Below are positions 23,266 through 33,221 of a DNA stretch of 64,000 bases, piece after piece. The notes beneath the pieces are model-generated. The model was given only the letters and a program-made list of their open reading frames with translations. It searched no databases and was not told where the DNA came from. Made by a program: the position numbers and the translations under genes. Source of the stretch: Hemerocallis citrina. Lineage: Eukaryota; Streptophyta; Magnoliopsida; Asparagales; Asphodelaceae. The stretch is from the NCBI GenBank assembly GCA_017893485.1, contig CM030364.1, positions 248,299,122-248,363,121 on the forward strand, written 5' to 3'. Each line of letters begins with the position of its first letter. Positions within the stretch are counted from its first letter, which is position 1.

Positions 23266-23726
23266 TGTAATGCCCCTGCCCCTAGCTCAGACAATTTATA
23301 CAATTTTATAGACAAATTAGATATTATGTAGTACAACTGCCCACCATAGACTGCCTCTCAAAAGATGGTTAACCGGATTGGTGACTCTTGATCATAGGCT
23401 ATTATATTTTAATATTATTTAAATCTCTTTAACTCCCGATATGGGATATAATCACATACATTCTCTCATCAAGAATGCTTACTGTATTCTTTACAGCCGG
23501 GTGGGCCCCCCACAAGGATGCCACGTCACCATGCTTGACTTCGTCAAAGCAACAGAATAGCACCTCTGTGCTTTCCAAATTCGTGGGACCCCCCCCCCTC
23601 CCCCACCATATATATTCATTTTTGTAATATTTACCAAACCAACCACTTTATATATCAACAGCCAATACTTCCAACACATAACTTTTTCAAAGTATTTTTA
23701 TATATAACACTTAACTTTTTTTCAAA

Positions 23727-23784
<58 letters not shown>

Positions 23785-24610
23785 TATTATTTTCTTTGAA
23801 AACTACGGGTGTTACACACACATCCCCTTCAGAAATCAGCGTCCTCGCTGAGCACGGGCATGCACAATCTAGTGCAGGATCTCCTTTCTAGCTGATGTGG
23901 AGCGTCTGCTTTTTCTATCCGTCCTCCCTGGGCAACCACAGTCACGGAGATCCATCGTTGACTGGGTATATAGTCCCAGAGTCCACCGTCAGACTAATCA
24001 TAACAAGCAACCACAGTCACGGAGATCCACCGCCGACTATGTAGACATGTCCCATACTCGGTGTCGAAAGTCGGCTCTGATACCATTTGTAACGCCCCTG
24101 CCCCTACCTCAGACAATTGATACAATTTTATAGAAAAATTAGATACTATGTAATACAACTGCCCACCATAGGCTGCCTCTCAAAAGGTGGTTAACCGGAT
24201 TGGTGACTCTTGATCAAAGGCTATTATATTTTAATATTATTTAAATCTCTTTAACTCCCGATATAGGATATAATCACATACATTCTCTCATCAAGAATGC
24301 TTATTGTATTCTTTACAGCTGGGTGGGCCCCCCACAAGGATGCCATGTCACCGTGCTTGACTTCGTCAAAGCAACAGAACAGCACCTCTGTGCTTTCCAA
24401 ATTCATGGGACCCCCCCCCCCCCCACCACACACACACCCAATATATATTCATTTTTGTAATATTTACCAAACCAACCACTTTATATATCAATAGCCAACA
24501 CTTCCAACACTTAACTTTTTCAAAGTATTTTTATATATAACACTTAACTTTTTTTCAAAGTATTTATATATATATTATATTATTTTCTTTGAAAACTACG
24601 GGGTGTTACA
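23266..24610 (-). mobile_element. TRIM-like LTR retrotransposon, 1.35 kb, TSD CGTTG
   Basis: Two direct LTR copies, 23266-23816 and 24088-24610, flank a 271-bp interior. CGTTG flanks the whole (23261-23265 and 24611-24615). The minus-strand LTR starts TGTAACACCC and ends GGGGCGTTACA. The primer-binding site lies beside the right-hand LTR, so the element is on the minus strand. The left copy is longer mainly through a (TA)n expansion at 23728-23778. It has no coding capacity, and size and layout fit TRIM elements. Confidence 0.85.
24073..24085 (-). promoter_or_regulatory. Primer-binding site of the TRIM (initiator tRNA-Met)
   Basis: The minus strand reads TGGTATCAGAGCC two bases inside the 5' LTR (24088-24610). 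It is complementary to the 3' end of plant initiator tRNA-Met. Confidence 0.85.
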
Positions 24611-26760
24611 CGTTGGTCCCAAACAACGAGTTCGGTGCCTTGCTCTACACTCAGGCTTCATCAATAACTTGTTGGCTCCAAACAACGAGTTCAACGCCTT
24701 GATCTTCGCTCAGGCTCCGTCTACAACTCGTTGACTCCGAACAATAAGTTCAACTCTTCGCTTACTGCACGAACTCTATCAATAAATCATTCATTTCGAA
24801 CAATGAGTTCAATGATCTGCACTTCGCATGAACCCCGCCTACAACTCGTTGGCCCCAAACAAAAAGTTCTACGCTCTGATTCTCACTTGAGCTCCGTCAA
24901 TAACTTGTTGGCTCCAAACGACGAGTTCAACGCTCTACTCTCTGCTAGAGCTCTATCAACAACTCGTTGGTCCTAGACAATGAGTTCAATGCCTTGCTCT
25001 ATGCTCAGGATTCATCAATAACTTGTTGGCTCCAAACAACGAGTTCAACGCCTTGATCTTCTCTCAGGCTACATCAATAACTCGTTGGCCCCGAACAGCG
25101 AGTTCAATGCCTCGGTCCTCGCCCAAGCACCGCCTACAACTCGTTGGTCCCAAACAATGAGTTCAACGCTTTTCTTGCCGCATGAGCTTTGCCTACGCTT
25201 GTTGGCTCCGAACAATGAGCTCAATGCCAAGCTTTCCGCATGAGCTCCGTCACAACGGATGTCTACGCTGATTACCGCATGAGCTCCATCAACTACTCGT
25301 TGGCTCTACACGAAGATTTCGACACCTAAGTCTCCGCCCAAGCACCGTCAACAACTTGTTGGCACCAAACAACGGGTTCAATGTTCTACTCACCGCGTAA
25401 GCACCATTAATAACTTGTTGGCTCCAAACAACAAGTTCAAACTACCAGATCCACTACGAGTGTTCTATCAAACGGCAATTTCTAAATCAGCTCAATCAAG
25501 GAGTTGCCTCTCTAAACTTGCTAAGGCCAAACAGCAAGTTCCAGTTCAAGTTCATCTCATAGCTCTCCCTACAAACTCGCCATAGTCAAACGGCAGTTTC
25601 TAGACCAACTCAATCAAAGAGTTGTCTCTACACGCTTGCTGGGCACAAATAGCAGGTGCAACATCCAACTCTGTCATAGAGTCCAATCTAAGCTTGTTGG
25701 GAACAAACAACAAGTTCAACACACAACTCCATCACAGAGTTTTCTCTATAAACTTCGCCGGGGTCAAACGGCAATTTCTGCACCAACTCTATCTCAGAGT
25801 TGCCTCGAAAATTGCTGAGATCAAACAGCAGTCTCTACAACAACTCTATCTCAAAGTAGTCTACACCCTTGCTTGGCGCAAACAGCAGGTGCAACATCCA
25901 ACTCTATCATATTCCTCTCTAAGCTTGTTGGGAACAAACAACAAGTCCAACACACAACTCCATCATGGAGTTTCCTCTATAAACTCGCCGGGGTCAAACG
26001 GCAGTTTCTGCACCAACTATATCTCAGAGTTATATCAAAACTCGCTCGATCAAATGACAGTTTCTACATCAGCTCTATCTCAGAGTTTTCTCCAAAATCG
26101 TCGGGGTCAAATGGTAGTTTCTACATTAGCTCTACCTCAGAGTTGTGTCCAAACTCGTCGGGATCAAGCGACAGTTCCTGAACCAACTCCTCATACGAGT
26201 CATCTCTGAACTTGTCGAGATTAAACGACAGTTCTGCATTAACTCTATCTCTGAGTTGTCTCTAAACCCGTCGAGGTCAAACGGCAGTCTCTGGACCAAT
26301 TCAACCAAAGAGTTATCTCTACACGCTTGCTGGCCGCAAACAGCAGGTGCAACATCCAACTCCATTATAGAGTCCTCGCTAAGCTTGTTGAAAATAAAAA
26401 AAGTCTAACACACAACTCCATCACGGAGTTTTCTCTATAAACTCGCCTGAGTCAAACGACAGTTTCTGGACCAACTCAATCAAAGAGTTGTCTCTACATG
26501 CTTGCTGGGCACAAACAGCAGGTGAAATGTCCAAATCCGTCACAGAGTTTACTCTCCAAACTTGCTGGGGCCAAAAATAGCAAGCTCTATGTCAATTCAG
26601 TCAAAGAGTTGTTCCTCTAAACTTGCCAGGCAAAAACGGCCAGCTCGAACGTTCAACTCTATCTCAAAGTCGTCTCCAAACTTGCCTAGACCAAACGGCA
26701 GTTTTCACATCAACTCTATCTCAGAGATGCCCCAAAACTCGCCAGATGCAAACGGTGGGT
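24611..26760. repeat. 59-bp tandem stem-loop array, right part, two subfamilies
   Basis: Anchors at 24725, 24784, 24843, 24902, 24961, 25020, 25079 and 25138 keep a 59-bp period. Subfamily 1 (to ~25470) has CTCGTTG/CAACGAG or CTTGTTG/CAACAAG stems. Subfamily 2 (~25470-26760, period about 57-59) has CTTGCT/AGCAAG, CTTGTTG/CAACAAG and CGCC/GGC(A)G stems, with GTCAAACGGCAGTTTC as its commonest core. Long frames in this stretch (for example 25622-26209) come from the array and have no known domain. Confidence 0.85.
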
Positions 26761-27299
26761 TTAAACGTTCAATTCTGTCTCGGATATGCATATAAAAAAT
26801 AATAAATATATGTATAAAAATTTACATGCAAACCCAAGCCCAAGAAGCTCCAAAAAAATCTCCAAAAACCCAAAAGGTTGCAAAAATGCAAAAGAGCACA
26901 TACAAAAACACCCACTATTTCGTATAAGAAGGTGGGGTAAAGAAAACCTTCTGATCAGGTCGGGTTTACGACCCAAACCCTCAAGCAAAAACAGATGGGA
27001 AAAGCAAAGAAAGGGTGTTAACGGGTTGGATCCAAACACGATATCGCACCCGCTCCGCTTCTTCTTTCCTTCTTCTTCTTCGAGTTTTCTCGCCAAAAGA
27101 CTCCTCCAAAATCCTTCTTCAAAAAAATCCAAGAACGGAGCGACAACCTCTTCCTCCTCACTCCGACACCGAGCACCATGACTCCTCGCTCCAACAATGA
27201 CTTCGAGCTCTCACCTCCTCATGTGCATCGCCGACTTCAAGCTCTCGCCTCGTCAAAACCCGAAACAAAGCTCGACTGAAAAAAGAGCTCGAACCCAAA
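26761..27299. other. Tat-like interior between arrays, no gene recognised
   Basis: A-rich then C/T-rich sequence. Opposing frames of ~125 codons at 26761-27181 overlap each other, lack domains and look like compositional artefacts. Confidence 0.45.
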
Positions 27300-27725
27300 A
27301 AATTCTAATTCCTATAGCTCGGCGAAAGAGAGCTCCATATCTCGGAGAAACGAGCTATTGCCATAGCTTGGCGAGAGCACAAACCCCATAGCTCGGCGAG
27401 AAAGTCCATAGCTCGGTGGTGAAAGCCCAACACCCAGTAGCTCGGCGAGAATGAGACGCCTACAGCTCGCCAAGACTCCATAGCTCGGCCATAGCGAGCT
27501 ATTGCCATAGCTCGGCGGGAAACAGTTCCATAGCTCGACGAAGATAGCACAATAGTTCGGCAAAAGCTAAGCTTATAGCTCGGCAAGAAGTATCTCCCAT
27601 AGCTCGGCAAATCTTCGTCTCCAAAGCTCAGCCAAGGCCACAATATCCATAGCTCGGCCACTGAGAGCTATCGCCATAGCTCGACCAAGTCGGAACTTCA
27701 AAGCTCGGCGAGCTTGGGGAGAAAA
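27300..27725. repeat. Tandem array with core ATAGCTCGGCGA, ~25-40 bp spacing
   Basis: About fifteen or more copies of (C)CATAGCTCGGCGA occur at irregular spacing. Several form a 7-bp hairpin, GAGCTATTGCCATAGCTC. Minus-strand frames here read repeats such as AELW, PSYG and RAMA in three frames, as expected for a tandem repeat with no coding function. Confidence 0.75.
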
Positions 27726-28550
27726 CACTCGACGACGGCGAGAACGATGGTCGACAAAGCCAGGGCTCGCCCCATATCCATAGCAAGGTGAGAGGCATGG
27801 TCGACCCAGTCCACAGAAATCGGGAGATCGCCCATAGCTTGGCGAATTGGTCGGCCGAGCTAAGGGGTCGCTTACAACCGCCATCAGCCTTTAGATCTCC
27901 CCAAAATTCGAGCCCAGAAAAAATGGACGCACGAGACGCATCCACGTCGCCAATCTCCTTCTCCGCTGCGTCCATTGCTCCTCGACCGTTCGATTCCACT
28001 CAGCGGGCGAGTCGAAGCATGATCAACGCTCCTGATTTGCCCACGTCGCCCCTATCATAGGAAATTAGAACATGGCCACTCGATCTCTTCGATGCACGAG
28101 CTACCGCCTGATGAGCAGTCCAGATCGCTCCAAGATTAGTGTGCGGTCGGATTTTTGCAAAAAAGACCCCTAAAATTCATTTTAAGTCGAAAAGTTAATT
28201 AAAAAAATTTTAAATAGTTATTTTAATTCGGAAAATTATTTTTTAAATTTGAAAAAATAATTAAAATTAAATTTATTAATTATAAAATTTGAAAAAGTGA
28301 TTTTAAAATTAGAAAAAATACCAGAAAATTCGAAGAAATACGAAGAACTATGAAAAAATTCCAGAAAATTCGAAAAAATCCGATGAAATATGGAAAAATC
28401 CAGAAAAATATTCACTGCCTTCAGAAGCCACAGATCAGTTCCAGGTATCTCCGAACACTCCGATTGCTAAGATTATATGCCAGATTCTAAAGATAAGACG
28501 TACTATTTCCAGAAAGCCTAGAAAATTGCCTTCTGGAAGTGGGGGGCTTA
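27726..28550. other. Tat-like 3' interior with A-rich repeats and polypurine tract
   Basis: 28140-28430 is AT-rich with CCAGAAAATTCGAA / GAAATACGAAGAA short repeats. AAGTGGGGGGCTTA (28538-28550) directly precedes the LTR start and is the likely polypurine tract. No coding region. Confidence 0.55.
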
Positions 28551-29058
28551 TGATGATGGTAAAAATTGCAGCAGATCAGAGCTATACCATCCCTGCACGA
28601 ATCTCAAAGCATCTACAGGCAGATTAGCCATCACAGGTCTATTTTACAGACCTGAGCCCACTCAAGATATGGGCTTCTTTCAAGCCCATAAAAAGTTATA
28701 GACTAGGCCCACTATGAGAGACACCTAGCCCATGCTGGCTAGGATTCAAATCTCTTATCCCCTAACCAGGATATCTTATCTCTTGAGGGGGAGAGATATG
28801 AAAGATCCAACGATCACGAATCGGTCTCTTGAAATGTCTCTCAGGCCTATAAATACCCCTCCCCATCTTCAGTCACAAGGTAATCAACAATTCACCAATT
28901 TTCACTCTCTCACTCTCTCTCTGGTTCTGACTTGAGCGTCGGAGGGTCTGTCACCGGGGACCACCACCCGATGTTTCGGGCTTTTTGCAGGTCCATCGGC
29001 CACATCAACAACCGTCGAATTCAGATCACAGTCAATCAACGATACAGATTCAATCTCA
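28551..29058 (+). mobile_element. 3' LTR of the Tat-like element
   Basis: It starts TGATGATGG immediately after the polypurine tract. It contains TATAAATA, a CT-rich run, then GACTTGAGCGTCGGAGGGTC and GGGCTTTTTGCAGGTCC, a U5 signature I associate with Tat/Athila LTRs. The right end is set at CTCA (29058) by rule and is uncertain. Confidence 0.6.
28848..28855 (+). promoter_or_regulatory. TATA box of the Tat-like LTR
   Basis: TATAAATA in GGCCTATAAATACCCC, about 300 bp into the LTR and ~60 bp before the CT-rich leader. Confidence 0.65.
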
Positions 29059-29860
29059 GGAGTTCTAACCTCTTTTAACGGCCAAGGCACATGTTTGACT
29101 TTTAATAGTTTCCATCAATTATTAACTCACTATTTGTTTGCTTCCACACCGAACTAAGCAGCAACTTTTCCTATTTTCTAACCTTGACTCCAGAAATTCC
29201 ACAACCCAAGAGTTAGATGACAAAAGGCAGGCAAGCATGCTGCGTTCAAAGGGAGTAATGGAAAAAGTAGTGGAGAAAAAAGAAAGAAAAAAGAAGAAGA
29301 AATGAGAGAAATTGGTTATGTTCGTTAACTTTAGGTGGATGGAACAAACTCTCTTCAAAAGTACTGAAAATTTTTTCGTCACTAAAAAACCTAGTTAAGA
29401 ATTATCGTGGGTTAAGTTGGAAAGTGCCCAAATTTGGCTTATTAAAGTTGAGTGTTACAAATTGGGGAATCTCATAGAAAATATACGCAACTAGATGACT
29501 GTATTGAAACAAATTATCAAGTAGACTTCACTTGTGAGTTCCTCCAAGTTATTCTTTTTGGATTCCCCCTTGGCTAAATCCCAGTAATTCAAATAATATA
29601 AATTAAACAATAAATAGTAATTTTTGCATAGAAGTCACCATTGTATCTAATATATATAATTGAGACGACCAAACTTCATCTAATATTTCGAAGGAAAAAT
29701 TTATATATATATATATATATATATATGAGAAAACAGAAAGAAATGTGGCATAAATGGAAATTTCCTCATATAACACCTTACAAAATCCTTCCCCTCCGCC
29801 CAAATATATGATCCACACCATTTAAAGTGTTCAACATGTCATAAACATAAGAGGATGAAA
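29059..29860. other. Spacer, no gene recognised
   Basis: AT-rich; a short (TA)n run at 29701-29725. No terminal repeats or coding domain seen. Confidence 0.5.
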
Positions 29861-29997
29861 TCTCTAATCTCTAATATTATAATGGGAGAAGGCCTTAGTG
29901 TCATTTTTCATTTGTCATTTTGTCATTCTACCAACATGTGCAACGCACGTACATAACTAATATAAAGGAGGTTTCCGGTTCGAGTCCTCCCTATGTC
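29861..29997 (+). mobile_element. Helitron 5'-end fragment
   Basis: It begins TCTCTAATCTCTAATATTAT after A29860, the same 5' end as the Helitron at 10863, and continues alike for ~130 bp, including a GGTTCGAGTCC block. It is cut off at 29997 by an LTR start (TGTAACATCCCG). Confidence 0.7.
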
Positions 29998-30158
29998 TGT
30001 AACATCCCGTATAAAAGTTTTAAATGAAAAATACATTTCTTATTTTTACACGTGCAACGCACGTGCAATTTCATCTTATGATTTTTATTCCCAATTTTAT
30101 TTAAAAGTTATGCACAATTTCCTTTCATTTATTTTTATTGCATATTAGAACCCATAGG
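29998..30158 (+). mobile_element. Start of another LTR (fragment)
   Basis: TGTAACATCCCGTATAAA resembles the LTR start of element C (TGTAACATCCCGATC). The fragment contains CACGTGCAACGCACGTGC and is interrupted at 30158 by the LTR of element B. Its remainder must lie beyond the window. Confidence 0.5.
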
Positions 30159-30715
30159 TGTCATGCCCCGCTTTCCAAAAGAGAATACGGAATACGGATA
30201 CGTGACTAAGCCTAGCAAATGATTTTCATCATCCATAAGCTGTTCAAGAATTTTTACAATATTTCACAAGAATAATCAGAGTCGGAAGCAAAAGAATCAA
30301 CCAAGCATGCACATATGAACCAAAATATCAACGAGAATACTTGAAACAAAATATATTAATCTCAAATAATCCAGATCTGAATAAGTCAAATATCGTGGGT
30401 CACATTGCCCAAATACAAATAAATCGAAGTACAAGATACAATTGTTCAAAACAAGAAATAAGAAATAATAATAGCAAAATCCAACACTAATATCTCATCT
30501 CACCAACACCATCTGGTACCTGTTCTCCAAAATCTGCAATTTAACAATTGCAGGGATAGGAAAAAAAAAACTCCCGTCAATGCAAGTTACGGGCCGCTTA
30601 TAGTACAGGAGACAAGTACATGGAAAAAGATAACTAACATCATAGAATAAGAATGATAAAAAAATATAACAACTAGCATGACAAGATAAATAAGTACAAG
30701 TAGCATGAATCAAGT

Positions 30716-31150
30716 GTCAAGTAAACAAGCATTATGTAACCAAGTAACAAGTATCAAGTATCAAGTATCAAGTATCATGTAAATATATATCAAGTGTCAA
30801 GTATCAAGTCTCATGTATCATGTAGTCAAGTATCAAGTAAGTATGTATCATGTAGTCATGTATCAAGTAGGCATGTATCATGTTCAAGTATCATGTATAA
30901 AGTCTCGTAGTTATTACTATCTAGGTAGCACTTCATGCATTCTAGTTTTTACTACATGGTTGCTACATCAAACAGTTTTGCTTTAGATTTCATAGTGGAC
31001 CGTAGAGGGCAGTGCACTCAGGGACAAGTATCAAGTAATCAAGCTCCAAGCTCCAAGCATCATGTATCATGTATCACGTGTCAAGTTGTGCAGTGGCAAG
31101 TAATTACGTGTCTTGCGTGCAAGTGTCAAGTATCATGTATCAAGTAATCA
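30716..31150. repeat. Heptamer-like TATCAAG / TATCATG tandem stretch in LTR
   Basis: Many short copies of (G)TATCAAG, GTATCATG and GTGTCAAG, 7-8 bp apart. The other LTR copy (45195-45410) has the same stretch with altered units such as CAGGTAAATAGG. Confidence 0.7.
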
Positions 31151-33221
31151 CGTAGGATCAGTGGATCCCCTTTCGAGTACACGTTTCTGAATTATCCACT
31201 ATTAGATCTTTTCCTTAACCCCGGCTTGATTATTTATTATTAGTCTCAAACAAGCATGTGCAAGTACCAAAAATAGCAAGAATATCATGGCATGATCATG
31301 TAACAAGTTCAAGTTGCAAGATAAACATGTACGGATGCAAGATAACACATAAAAGGATAAAATAACCAAATTTCTAGTTCAAGATAGCAAGACCATACTG
31401 TAGTAAAACTGAGATTTCCGTTGTTACAAATATGCAAACCTGAATCCATCAAAAGGTCTAGAAAATAGACTCCCGGCCGAATCTAGCAAACATATATAAG
31501 TCATATAGTATTTCACAAAAATATAACTTAAAACTGATTTGAATCTAGAAAATATGTTCAGCCAGAAATCAGAAGATCGTATTCAAAAACAGGAAAACAA
31601 CATGATCATTAAATAAATCCACGAACAATCTGGGGTATTCCCCTATATGTATAGTAACAGAAAATCAAGTTTCATAATTTTCCAATATAAATAGAGTAGT
31701 CAAGTAAAATCAGAAAATATCAAGATGTAGTAGTTTTGCAAATCTTGAATTGTAAACGCTGCAGTACGAAAACAGCAATATCTTACAAACCACAAATCGA
31801 AATCCAAATCCGCAAAAAGGGTAATAAAATAGATACAATAGGCTAACTATCATATTCAGAAATATTTTGGAAACAGCAAGTAGATTAGGTCGAAAATAAA
31901 GTTCTTTATTGAACAGTAGTAAAATTCTGCATGTAAACTCTTTATTCGCAAGCATGAAAAGGTTTGTAAAAAATCTTAAATAAATCCACCAGAATTCTGG
32001 GTAAACCCTAATTAAGTCTAGAAGTACTGAGCAAAATTTCAGATCAAAATAATAATTTAAACATCACAATAAAAATAGATTACTCTTCAGAATTCATCGA
32101 AAACAAACCTGGGAATCATTCGACACCACTGTAGTAAAATCGGCATAACTCACAAACCGTAAATCAAAACTGAGATCCGTCAAAAGGGTCGGAATATAGA
32201 CAGAATTCTCTAAAAATTATGTTCAAATATTATCAAATACTGACCTTAATAGGGTGTAAAATACTAATCAAACGAAAAAGTCAGCAAAACTGAAAATATC
32301 GCATAAGCACAAAATCCACTAGTTCACATAGAACTCATCCAAAACACAACGAAACATGAAATATAGTATACTAAGTGTCTAAGAAACATATTATAGGGTA
32401 TTTCACAAGTCCACAACAAGTCTACCACAAATAACACGAACGAGCACATGGTAACATATAAACAACACGCATATATACGACAAGAAGTGGTCAGTCCTAA
32501 GTTTTATTATGTCATGTATGTCGTGAGGCAACTATGGTCAAATCATCACTATAGAGACAAGAGCAACAAGAGAATTCACACACAAATTGTCTCTAGAACC
32601 CAACTACACTACAGGCGGTATTTAGTACTTGTATTTGCAAAGGAATTTAATACAAGTTACTTGCATAACCGATGATGAAAACGACTCCAAGCAAGAATAA
32701 TGAGAATGGATTCCCGGGTAACAAACATGATCGGACGAAGAATACGAATCACCACAAACCAAGAACGAGAACTACACAACCACGATAGCACGGCGAAGAA
32801 TCACGAACCAAGAACGACGAACAACCAAAAAGCACGCACACTAATAACCTAACAACCAAGAAACAACGGCAAGAGCAATGACACCGCACTCACACACGGC
32901 AAGAGTGACTGCGAGGGGACCGGGCTGGCCGATAATGCTACAGGAAGGCGACGACGGGGCTGGCTGGTGCTGGTCACACGACAGAGAGACAGAGACAGAG
33001 CGACTGGGGGTATGCTCGGGCGTGAGGGTGTTCGGGTGAAAAAGGTAAGGTTTTGGGGTGGTCGGGAGGTGCAAGGATGGCGGCTAGGAGATCGGAAGGT
33101 AGGGTTTCTTTTAGGTTTGCGAGTGCACAGGAGAGAGGATGAAGGGTTTAAATATAGTGTAGGAGATGGGTTAGGGTTTAAGCTGAGGAGGCTTGCGGGT
33201 AGTATAGGATATTAGTGTATT

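Larger units (their letters stand above)
13387..29058 (+). mobile_element. Non-autonomous Tat-like Ty3/gypsy element (5' truncated, with nested insertions)
   Basis: It starts as a scrap of Tat-type protease (13387-13590), continues through several tandem arrays, and ends with a polypurine tract (AAGTGGGGGG, 28538-28547) and one LTR with TATA box. There is no RT, integrase or RNase H. Two solo LTRs and a TRIM-like element are nested within; with these removed the element is about 7.4 kb. Plant Tat elements (Ogre, Retand and relatives) often carry non-coding tandem repeats. No 5' LTR was recognised, so the left limit is only the first homology. That all parts belong to one element is inference from order and from arrays that resume on either side of each insertion. 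Confidence 0.55.

Noticed and set aside
25622..26209. 195-codon plus-strand frame in the 59-bp array
   Set aside because: The period of ~57-59 bp shifts frame each unit, overlapping frames show the same pattern, and no domain is present.
27305..27999. Three overlapping minus-strand frames of ~100-123 codons
   Set aside because: They arise from the ATAGCTCGGCGA array read in different frames (AELW, PSYG, RAMA repeats) and the GC-rich flank.
30716..31150. Possible CRISPR-like array
   Set aside because: Units are 7-8 bp without constant spacers; a simple tandem repeat in a plant LTR.
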